Origin: Ardenticatena sp.
GTDB taxonomy: Bacteria; Chloroflexota; Anaerolineae; Ardenticatenales; Ardenticatenaceae
Length of the DNA: 34,193 nucleotides
NCBI GenBank assembly: GCA_015487975.1
Contig: WFOS01000067.1
Span: forward strand, 1 to 34,193
Reading direction: 5' to 3'
The position numbers were made by a program, and so were the translations under genes. Each line of letters begins with the position of its first letter. Within the stretch, counting starts at the first letter, position 1. Positions 6,573 to 13,481 of this stretch are shown here, piece by piece. Below the pieces are notes generated by a model. It was not told where the DNA came from, did not search any database, and saw only the letters and a program-made list of their open reading frames with translations.

Positions 6573-9329
6573 GTGGATCCTGCCAAAAGGTCAAATCTTT
6601 TTATGCGCAAGACAAGCGTGGAGTGTGAAGGCCGAATGATATGGAAATTTCGCATAAAGAGCGCGTTCTGTTACGATGAGTTTCAGTGGATCTGTGAGCC
6701 TTGGATGCACGAGAAAGCAGAGACTATGGATGCAATGATGACAACGCCCGTATTGCGTATGCCGCGCCCGCTGACACCCTGTTTAGGGCGGGAGGCGGAT
6801 GTCTTGGCTGTTCAGGCATTGTTTTTCGAGCAAGAGGCACGCTTGGTGACTCTGCAGGGGCCAGGCGGTATCGGCAAAACGCGCCTAGCCATGGAAATAG
6901 CGCAGGAGGCATATCCTGCATTTGCCGATGGAGCGTTGTTTCTTGCTTTGAATGAGGTGGCGTCGGCTTTCCATATTCCTCGCTTATTGGCGCGCGCGCT
7001 GCATATTCCCCTTTTCGGCGAACATGATGTCGATGAACAGGTGCTCGACTGGCTGTCCGAGAAAGAACTCCTTCTTGTCATGGACAATTACGAACATTTG
7101 TTGCCAAACACGGCATTTTTGGAACGCCTTTTGCAGACTGCTCCCGGTGTGCGATTGTTGGTGACGTCTCGCGCGAGATTGCATGTGAAGGGCGAAGTGC
7201 TCTATGCTGTCGAAGGATTGGCGTACCCGGTTGATCAGGATGATTGGCATCTTGTGAAAGCCTCACCGGCTGTCCACCTCTTTCTCGAACGGGCTGCCCA
7301 CCTTGGTGTCACTTTCGACGAGACGGAATTGGAGGATATTGTCCAATTTTGTCGTTTTGTGCAAGGGATGCCGTTGCCCATCGTTTTGGCGGCCTATTTG
7401 ACGACCACTCGCTCTCCCCGTGAGATCTTGGAAGCCTCTCAGCGGAGTTTCACCATTCTCTCAGTCGAGCACGCCGACTTGCCACCGCGGCAGCGGAGTC
7501 TGCGGGTCATTCTGGACCAATCGTGGTGGGCTCTTTCTTCAGAAGCGCGTGAAGCGCTGCACCGACTTATCCTCTTTCGGGCGCCTTTTACTGTCGAAGA
7601 AGCGCAACGGGCCGCTGATTGCTCGCCCACGTTGTTCCAATACTTAGTGGATACGTCCTTGTTGCTTCCATATACACGTGATTATTACACGATCCACGAG
7701 TTCGTGCGTCAATACGTCCAGTCTTGGTCTTTCGAGGATGCATTGCATTCGCAGGCACGACGTCGTTTTGTGAAATACTTTGTTTCGGTGGCGGATTCGT
7801 TCTCCTCGGCAGACGAAGACGATGATGTTGCATTCCTCTTCGGCAATCTTTTGCAGGCCTTGACGTATGCAATCGAAGAACAGATGCCCCAAGAGGGGGA
7901 AACCCTTTTGGGAGCGCTGGTAGCGCTGCGAGAGGCAAAAAGTGATTTTGCTGGCGCGGCAGACCTGCTCGACATGTTCATCTCCTCTCCGCTGTTTCCA
8001 TCTTTGTCTGCGCCATCTCGAATACGATGGTACGAGCGCCTGGGGGATGTTGCGTTCAAGTGTGGGCGTTTGCTGGAAAGCGAAACGGCGTTGCAAAAAG
8101 GTTTGGCATTGTTGGATGAGCCGTTTCCGACTCATACCTTTGTGTTGGGGATGCGCATTTTGGGTGAGTTAGGGCGGCAGGGTGTGTATCGCCTTGCCTC
8201 ATTTGGAAAATCGCAGCGTCCTGATGAGCGTGCTGCTGTGGCCTCACGATTGTATGAACGATTGGGGCAATGCTACTTCTTCCACAATGATGCATTGCGC
8301 ACCTTCTATGCGGCTTTGCGTTCGCTGAACAAAGCTGAGCGTCTGGGGTTTTCCCCGGAATTGGCGCGTGCGCAAGCCAATGTCACCCTAGGCCTTGCGG
8401 TCGCGCCGTTGCACCGTCTGGCTGCGTTCTATGCGACGCTTACCAAGCGAACGATTGCCCATATCGAGGATGACGAGGCAATCGCATGGGCGGAAGAAAT
8501 CTTGGCGCTGTACCACACGGGTTTGGGGCAGTGGGCTCTGGCACTGACAGCGGCTGAGCATGCCATCGACGCTGCCACACGTATTGGGGATGCACGCCGC
8601 ATCGAGGAAGCCTTGGTTGTGCCTGCAACAGTTGCGCATTTCAAAGGCGAGTTCGAGGAAGCAAGGCAGGCTTGGAAGCAGTTGCGTGAGCGTGCTCTTC
8701 AGCGAAACGACCCTCAGGTGGAGGCTTGGGCGCTGACAGGCGAGGCGGAAACGCTTTTGCTTCGAAGTCATTTTGACGAAGCGATACCGTTGTTGGAGCG
8801 GGCAAGTATGCTGCTCAAGCGCACGCAGGATGACATCAACAAGATCAGTTATCATGGCGGATTGGCATTGATTGCTGCTATGCAAGGGGATGGTGAGCGT
8901 GTCTTGCAACAAACGGCGGCTGCATTGCCGCTTGCCGAACGCGACGTTTCGTCGTTTAGCATTCTGGAAGGTGTCTCGAATCTCACCGAGGCGAATTTGA
9001 TGTGCTGGGCGCAGGGGGAGTGGGCACGTACGAATAGTCGGCAGCTTTGTCGGGTTCTCGCGCGATTTGCGAAAACGTTTCCCTTTGGTGTGCCACGTGC
9101 CGCGTTGTGGAAAGGGTGGCTGGTGTGGAAAGATGGCGATCAAGCACAAGCGGTCCGGTGGTGGCGGAAAGGGTGGCAAGCAGCCACGCGTTTGGAGATG
9201 CGGCATGATGCTGCGTGGTTGGCGTATGTGTTGCGTCGGGTGGCTGGGGAGGTTCTATCGCCTGCTGAAGAGTCGGAACGTGAGGTGCCTGCTACCGGGA
9301 TGCGTACTATCGAGGATGCGCGGGGATGA
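6573..9329 (+). CDS. STAND-class NB-ARC-like ATPase with C-terminal TPR-like repeats
   Basis: A 918-residue signal-transduction ATPase. The NTPase begins at a typical P-L-T-P-x-x-G-R-E motif near residue 66 and shows Walker A GPGGIGKT (96-103), Walker B LLLVMDN (166-172) and the LLVTSR sensor (195-200), followed by a winged-helix region. From about residue 400 the protein is helical with TPR-like pairs (for example GRLLESETALQKGLALL and GEFEEARQAWKQLRERAL). STAND proteins are ligand-driven oligomeric switches. No DNA-binding BTAD/LuxR, kinase, nuclease or protease domain is visible at either end, so the output is unclear. The GTG at 6573 gives the longest frame; an ATG at 6636 after GAAGG, or ones near 6724-6735, are also possible. 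Downstream is the RHS accessory region, transcribed towards it. Confidence 0.8.
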   Translation: MDPAKRSNLFMRKTSVECEGRMIWKFRIKSAFCYDEFQWICEPWMHEKAETMDAMMTTPVLRMPRPLTPCLGREADVLAVQALFFEQEARLVTLQGPGGIGKTRLAMEIAQEAYPAFADGALFLALNEVASAFHIPRLLARALHIPLFGEHDVDEQVLDWLSEKELLLVMDNYEHLLPNTAFLERLLQTAPGVRLLVTSRARLHVKGEVLYAVEGLAYPVDQDDWHLVKASPAVHLFLERAAHLGVTFDETELEDIVQFCRFVQGMPLPIVLAAYLTTTRSPREILEASQRSFTILSVEHADLPPRQRSLRVILDQSWWALSSEAREALHRLILFRAPFTVEEAQRAADCSPTLFQYLVDTSLLLPYTRDYYTIHEFVRQYVQSWSFEDALHSQARRRFVKYFVSVADSFSSADEDDDVAFLFGNLLQALTYAIEEQMPQEGETLLGALVALREAKSDFAGAADLLDMFISSPLFPSLSAPSRIRWYERLGDVAFKCGRLLESETALQKGLALLDEPFPTHTFVLGMRILGELGRQGVYRLASFGKSQRPDERAAVASRLYERLGQCYFFHNDALRTFYAALRSLNKAERLGFSPELARAQANVTLGLAVAPLHRLAAFYATLTKRTIAHIEDDEAIAWAEEILALYHTGLGQWALALTAAEHAIDAATRIGDARRIEEALVVPATVAHFKGEFEEARQAWKQLRERALQRNDPQVEAWALTGEAETLLLRSHFDEAIPLLERASMLLKRTQDDINKISYHGGLALIAAMQGDGERVLQQTAAALPLAERDVSSFSILEGVSNLTEANLMCWAQGEWARTNSRQLCRVLARFAKTFPFGVPRAALWKGWLVWKDGDQAQAVRWWRKGWQAATRLEMRHDAAWLAYVLRRVAGEVLSPAEESEREVPATGMRTIEDARG

Positions 9330-9412
9330 GGTATGCGTTTCTCGAGCGTGTTGCTTTGTCGCAGTGGGAAATGTTGTGTCAGGCATCGCGAGTACGGAGA
9401 AGAGAATCTTCA

Positions 9413-9653
9413 ACAGCCAATCTACCTAACCCAACTGTTGGGCGAGGATATCTCGTTTGTTCGCCTCGAGGTGCTCTAGCATTTTCGATTGGCCCCAGAA
9501 ATACCCTGCAAACATTCCAACGCACGCGGAAATCAAAACCACCGAGGCCGTCCAAACAATCCACACGACAACGAGCGTTCTGCTTCACATAGCCCTTACT
9601 CCTCCAAGTGCGCTCGAATCCACTCCCCAAATGCTGGGAGGAACTGAATCCTG
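9413..9653 (-). pseudogene. Decayed copy of the orphan-tip 3' end and its downstream gene
   Basis: Positions 9433-9653 align without gaps to 12153-12373, with 16 mismatches in 221 bp by eye. On the minus strand this covers the last ~18 codons of the orphan RHS tip (here RIQFLPAFGEWIRAHLEE), its stop, and the first ~41 codons of the 146-residue partner. The partner's second codon is TGA instead of CGA, so translation stops at once. A further 16 bp (9413-9428) match 11961-11976 exactly, showing that 172 bp of the gene were deleted internally. Clearly non-functional. Confidence 0.9.
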
Positions 9654-9720
9654 CGCTGCAGATACTCCGATGTGCAGCGTTGGCACGGGTGAGACGGCAT
9701 GAAAGTGAGCCTTCGAGAAA

Positions 9721-9753
9721 AGGTGCGACGCATCTCCCAGATGCGTCGCACCT
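9721..9753. repeat. 33-bp perfect palindromic repeat (copy 1)
   Basis: AGGTGCGACGCATCT and its reverse complement flank CCC. The same 33 bp recur exactly at 13206-13238. In both places it lies between RHS-derived sequence and the orphan-tip/partner module, and the right-hand flanks are also similar (GCCAGAA, then TTGCTG and ACGCGA). Confidence 0.9.
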
Positions 9754-9789
9754 GCGCGGCCAGAAGTGGTTTTTGCTGCTCACGCGAGG

Positions 9790-9890
9790 TCACAGCCTGG
9801 TTACTGTATGCTCTCTGCACTTGGGGCTTGGTAGCCCGGCGACGTTGCCACGCCCGTCCAGGTGGTCCCAGTAGGTTTGTCCTCTGTCTC
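9790..9890 (-). pseudogene. RHS core fragment (YD-repeat remnant)
   Basis: On the minus strand one frame reads GQTYWDHLDGRGNVAGL, nearly identical to GQTYWYHLDGRGNVAGL of the full RHS protein (region around 14535-14590). The nucleotide match is strongest at 9833-9872. The fragment is out of frame with the gene that overlaps it and has no continuation of the RHS core, so it is a recombination remnant. Its flanks suggest it once led into the palindrome and an orphan tip. Confidence 0.8.
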
Positions 9891-10868
9891 TTCTGCGCTC
9901 TCTTTGCCAATCCAAAGCTGCTGATACACTTCCCATTCTGATGGTTCCATAGCCCATTCCGCATAGAGTGCCACGCCGTTGACTTTCTTCTGCAAGGCTG
10001 GGGGCAACCTTCCAACACCCCGCCGAATCCCCCGAAGCCCTGTTTTCACGTTTTCTGCCCATGGCATATGAGTCCACGTGGTTTCCTCATAAGTGGCAAT
10101 TCCAAACAATAACTCTGTCTCGGAATGACCAAGGGATCGCGTGATCTCTGGAACCTGCCAGCCAAGCCACAACTCATATAGAATTCCCAAGGGCATCGCA
10201 CTGTCGTAGGTCATCACCACAATCTGATCCACCCGTTGAGCGACTTCCTTGTAATAATCGGCACTCCATTTGATCTGATGGAGATAAGGCAAGCGCCGGC
10301 CTGCCAGTCGAGGGAAGGCGTCTTCTCCAGCGATGGAAAGAAAGGCTTCTTTCCCCACCGCATCTCTGACGTCATCCAGCAACCGTAGGAAAGATAAGGA
10401 ACCATCTGGAACCGGTTCGGCATCCAAGTGAATACCATCGAAACCAACTTCCTGAACCAATTGGCGAGAGAAGAGCGCAATACGAGTGCGAATTTCTTGG
10501 TTGTCTAGATCAACCGGGCCTCGACCTAAGGTAGTAAGCGGGATTCCAATCCAGGCCAACAAGAGACTCTGAGGAGCGATAGAGCGCAGTTGTTGTATCT
10601 TATCGTGGGCATCTTTCGGAATGGCATGACGAGGAGTGCCATCGGCTGTCATCCAAGTGGTATATACGAACAAATAGCGGATTTGTCCGTCGGAGATGTG
10701 GGAACGCAATGCCGAGCGTTGTGTTGGCGAAGGATCTCCCTGGAACCACTCGATTCCCATCCAGAGGCCATTTTCCCCTCGATTGTAAGGCCCTGGTATG
10801 GGCACAAGCATCCATCCGACAATTCCTACGAACAGGAGAATACTCGAAATCTTGAATAGTCTTCTCAT
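9801..10868 (-). CDS. Exported GH18-like TIM-barrel protein
   Basis: A 355-residue protein with an N-terminal signal anchor (LFKISSILLFVGIVGWMLV). The body carries features of glycoside hydrolase family 18-like barrels: GFDGIHLDAEP near residue 140, comparable to the DGxDxDxE catalytic motif with Glu kept but the middle Asp replaced by His, and IVVMTYDSAMP later, comparable to the M-x-Y-D strand. A carbohydrate-active or carbohydrate-binding role outside the membrane is inferred. The ATG at 10868 has AAAAGGA eight to nine bases upstream. The last ~25 residues (TGTTWTGVATSPGYQ...) are translated out of frame from an RHS fragment, so the native C-terminus has probably been replaced. It could be a bystander or part of the toxin array. 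Confidence 0.7.
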   Translation of the reverse strand: MRRLFKISSILLFVGIVGWMLVPIPGPYNRGENGLWMGIEWFQGDPSPTQRSALRSHISDGQIRYLFVYTTWMTADGTPRHAIPKDAHDKIQQLRSIAPQSLLLAWIGIPLTTLGRGPVDLDNQEIRTRIALFSRQLVQEVGFDGIHLDAEPVPDGSLSFLRLLDDVRDAVGKEAFLSIAGEDAFPRLAGRRLPYLHQIKWSADYYKEVAQRVDQIVVMTYDSAMPLGILYELWLGWQVPEITRSLGHSETELLFGIATYEETTWTHMPWAENVKTGLRGIRRGVGRLPPALQKKVNGVALYAEWAMEPSEWEVYQQLWIGKESAEETEDKPTGTTWTGVATSPGYQAPSAESIQ

Positions 10869-10978
10869 GGCGGGCAATCCTTTTGAACATCATTTCGAAC
10901 GCACACAGGGACACAGAGGGCACAGGGAAATTTTCTTTTACCAAAGAAACATCCGATACAGGTATGCCCGAAGGTGGC

Positions 10979-11632
10979 TTAGCGCAACATCTTGGACAAA
11001 TGCCAGACATCGTTGGCTGTTAGGCGCGCCTCATACGGTGAGATCGGAAGATCCGGTAAGCCAGGATTGGCCCAGCACATGAGTGTTTCATAGTCCTCAT
11101 CGTTCAACCACGTGCCACGCTTACGCATGAATCGTTGGGGCACATCCAGGGTTTTCGGTGCTTCATCTGGCATCTCAAGTAACAACATATGGTACGCGCT
11201 CCATCCCCGGAGGAAAGCGGTGAACGACGTGCCGATGATTGCCATGCAGTCTTCCTCGAAGATTTCGCCAATCTCAACTATCAACGGCCGACCGATGCCT
11301 TCCTTGGGGAACCAGAGCCCAAAAAGGTTCCCCTGGCCGTCATCCGCAAACACGATCACCTCTGGGGGGATTGGCCCTCCATAACGTCGGAGCACATCGG
11401 ATGCTGAAACGAAGGAAAGTTCGTCGTCGGCGAGAGGATACAGGTTGAGGTTACCGCCGAGGATGTACCCACCGTTACAACGTGAGTAGAGAGACACAAA
11501 GTCCTCCGGGATCTGCCTCCCGAGGATACGGGTCGCTTGTTCGATTTCTTCGATTGTCGCCCCCGGTTCAAGGTGGCTTGTGCCTGACAACACCCAGGAG
11601 CGCACAATGGATTCAATATCTACGGATCCCAT
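10979..11632 (-). CDS. SMI1/KNR4 (SUKH-1) family immunity-type protein
   Basis: A 217-residue cytosolic protein with SUKH features: an N-terminal helix ATIEEIEQATRILGRQIPED, then FVSLYSRCNGGYI, and the strand FADDGQGNLFGLWF. SUKH proteins are the commonest immunity proteins of bacterial polymorphic toxins, often neutralising nucleases. The ATG at 11632 has only a weak ribosome binding site. Immediately upstream in transcription order is a decayed RHS core (11636-11760), so this gene seems to have been left behind when its toxin tip was lost. It could protect against the nuclease-like tip of the RHS gene upstream, but no direct evidence links them. Confidence 0.85.
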   Translation of the reverse strand: MGSVDIESIVRSWVLSGTSHLEPGATIEEIEQATRILGRQIPEDFVSLYSRCNGGYILGGNLNLYPLADDELSFVSASDVLRRYGGPIPPEVIVFADDGQGNLFGLWFPKEGIGRPLIVEIGEIFEEDCMAIIGTSFTAFLRGWSAYHMLLLEMPDEAPKTLDVPQRFMRKRGTWLNDEDYETLMCWANPGLPDLPISPYEARLTANDVWHLSKMLR

Positions 11633-11635
11633 ACC

Positions 11636-11760
11636 AACTCATCGGACTTGTGAAGGCATACGCATACCAGTGCCACGTTCTGGGCCACTACGCCTCGCCG
11701 GGCAACGTCTCCTGTGTAAGCCGCACGCCCGCCTACGGGTCGTAGAGCCGCACGCTAAGA
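11636..11760 (-). pseudogene. Decayed RHS core C-terminal remnant
   Basis: The minus strand reads SVRLYDP-stop-AGVRLTQETLPGEA-stop, then WPRTWHWYAYAFTSPM. This matches the RHS-associated core pattern (YDP..GRFLTQD..PG......YAY..NNP) but has two in-frame stops. It differs from the core of the intact RHS gene (LTPDPFRG), so it comes from another RHS lineage. It ends right at the SUKH start. Confidence 0.75.
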
Positions 11761-11869
11761 CTGCGCAGGTCGGCGGACGGTGGGTGCTTCGAGCTGAACG
11801 CTCGTCAAGAAGCCGTTAACTGGCAACATTATATCCCGGAGAACCACTTCCACCAGGACAGTGCATCGC

Positions 11870-12310
11870 TTACCGTTCACATTTGTCGTCCAGGCGCACC
11901 ATATCTCCTATTCCAACCATTTTGTAAACTGATGTAATCCGTTTGCTTTCGTCGAAATATACAGCCAATCTACCTATACGTTTGTTTATAATGTGGTCTT
12001 TAAAAAATATTTCTACATGGTTGTAAGCTTCCCCCCAAGAGAAGGGAGCAAGTACGCCCAACTCCTCCTGTACTTCCGATAATCCTTTGCCTGGTTTAAG
12101 AATATTGCAGTAAATATGTTTTCGTATTGCCTCCCAATTACTTTCAACACCGAACTGTTGGGCGAGGATATCTCGTTTGTTCGCCTCGAGGTGCTCCAGC
12201 ATTTTCGATTGGCCCCAGAAATACCCTGCAAACATTCCAACGCACGCGGAAATCAAAACCACCGAGGCTGTCCAAACAATCCACACAACAATGAGCGTTC
12301 TGTTTCGCAT
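11870..12310 (-). CDS. Small membrane-anchored protein, probable partner of the orphan RHS tip
   Basis: A 146-residue protein with one N-terminal membrane segment (LIVVWIVWTASVVLISACVG) and a soluble remainder. The part from ILKPGKGLSEVQEELG to VYFDESKRITSVYKM resembles the BamE/SmpA-type layout (G-x-S-x-x-E-V followed by strands); this is a guess from pattern. The ATG at 12310 has AAAGGGG placed inside the 3' end of the preceding orphan tip, whose stop is only 5 bp away, so the two are coupled. By position it is the candidate immunity gene of that tip. The pair was duplicated as a unit, with a decayed copy at 9413-9653. Confidence 0.7.
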   Translation of the reverse strand: MRNRTLIVVWIVWTASVVLISACVGMFAGYFWGQSKMLEHLEANKRDILAQQFGVESNWEAIRKHIYCNILKPGKGLSEVQEELGVLAPFSWGEAYNHVEIFFKDHIINKRIGRLAVYFDESKRITSVYKMVGIGDMVRLDDKCER

Positions 12311-12315
12311 AGCTC

Positions 12316-13125
12316 TTACCCCTTTAAATGTGCTCGAATCCACTCCCCAGGTGCCGGGAAGAACTGAATCCTGAGGCCTCCACAGATGTTTACCCCTCGC
12401 GGCAAAGGGCTTATCTTCATATACCACATCATTTCCCCAAATTTTATTCCGGCCAGGGCCAGCAGGAAGTCTTCCAAAGAGGTCTCTTTAGCGTAGTCGG
12501 GCCACTGCGACAAGATGGGGATCCCGGATTCTCTCAACTTGTGCAAGTCTTGCCCGAAGATCGGTTCCAGCCAGAAGGGATCGTGAACGATGTTCCCAGC
12601 ATGGGCCAATAGTGTGCCCATAATTGGGCCATGGTAGTATCTCACGGCGACATAGTACCAGAAGTGATAGGCCTGGTTTGGTGTTTCATCCCAGTAAATT
12701 GACTTCCAATCTCCACGCTCTGAGTGCCTGTCCCCCTTCGTTGGATCCTGACGATAGGGAAGCCAATCCTGTTTCACATAGTAAGGGTTTGCATCTTGGT
12801 CAATCTTGCCTAAACCAACCTGCCAGACTGCATCCTTATTGGGATCTACCCCTAAGAGCACATTGGTAACGCCCCACATCACGCCTTGCGGGTCTTCGTT
12901 GAACAGCGTATCGGCATACTCCAGCAGTTGAGCGAAGGCTTCTACCGGCTCAATCTCGCCTTGACGGACGGCTTCTTGAAGTTCCAGTGCTTTGTTTTTG
13001 AGTTCACTCGCCTTGGCCTGGCATTCTGGGTCTGAGCTCTCCTTGCAGGCTTGCCATCCATACGCATCCACCCAATTGACGGGGTTGGCGTGGACGAAGG
13101 CATACCGGTGCAACGAAAGCGGCAC
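12316..13125 (-). CDS. Orphan RHS C-terminal tip (toxin cassette)
   Basis: The protein starts inside RHS core sequence (PLSLHRYAFVHANPVNWVDAYG) and then switches to an unrelated C-terminus of about 245 residues. The frame is open upstream to a TAG at 13204-13206, continuing the core (RYDDPSAGLWLTPDPFRGALA), but has no ATG; GTG at 13125 is the only nominal start and has no ribosome binding site. The tip contains conserved-looking patterns (NQAYHFWYYVAVRYYHG, NIVHDPFW, SLEDFLLALAGIKFGE) that I cannot assign to a family. The 136 bp of core are about 98% identical to the intact RHS gene (14251-14386), enough for recombination to place this tip on the full protein. Probably a silent cassette rather than an expressed gene. 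Confidence 0.75.
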   Translation of the reverse strand: MPLSLHRYAFVHANPVNWVDAYGWQACKESSDPECQAKASELKNKALELQEAVRQGEIEPVEAFAQLLEYADTLFNEDPQGVMWGVTNVLLGVDPNKDAVWQVGLGKIDQDANPYYVKQDWLPYRQDPTKGDRHSERGDWKSIYWDETPNQAYHFWYYVAVRYYHGPIMGTLLAHAGNIVHDPFWLEPIFGQDLHKLRESGIPILSQWPDYAKETSLEDFLLALAGIKFGEMMWYMKISPLPRGVNICGGLRIQFFPAPGEWIRAHLKG

Positions 13126-13193
13126 GGCCAGGGCGCCGCGGAAGGGGTCGGGGGTGAGCCAGAGGCCGGCGCTTGGGTCGTCGTAGCGCGCGA
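13058..13193 (-). repeat. RHS core direct repeat (copy at the orphan tip)
   Basis: 136 bp match 14251-14386 with about three mismatches. The homology begins at the DAYG end of the core, where the two tips diverge, and stops at the RYYDP segment. It is the likely recombination site for tip exchange. Confidence 0.9.
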
Positions 13194-13205
13194 CGGCAGG
13201 GGGCT

Positions 13206-13238
13206 AGGTGCGACGCATCTCCCAGATGCGTCGCACCT
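13206..13238. repeat. 33-bp perfect palindromic repeat (copy 2)
   Basis: Identical to 9721-9753. It begins within the stop codon that precedes the orphan tip and marks the junction where the RHS core homology ends. It could be an insertion hot spot, a terminator-like hairpin or a mobile palindrome. Confidence 0.9.
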
Positions 13239-13481
13239 GCGGACAGCCAGAACGTAGTTGCTGTTTACGCGATGCCCAACATAGCCGCCAGGCAGAGGGG
13301 CGAGACCGCGCTTTCGTCTCTGTGTGCTCCGTACCTCAGTGTGGGAAGAAGGAACACGTCTCCGGACATCTTCGATGCGCCGGTATGGATATGTTGGTAT
13401 ACGTCATGGTGTTCAAATGCCAATCAATATGTATGTTGGTATTGGATGCAGCATCTTAAGGTTGCATATTTTGCACTTTTG

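Larger units (their letters stand above)
9330..9800. other. Gene-free scar region at the end of the RHS array
   Basis: No intact gene. It contains the decayed orphan-tip/partner copy (9413-9653), a palindrome (9721-9753) and a flank (9754-9790) that resembles the flank of the other palindrome at 13239-13282. It looks like debris from duplication and deletion. Confidence 0.7.
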
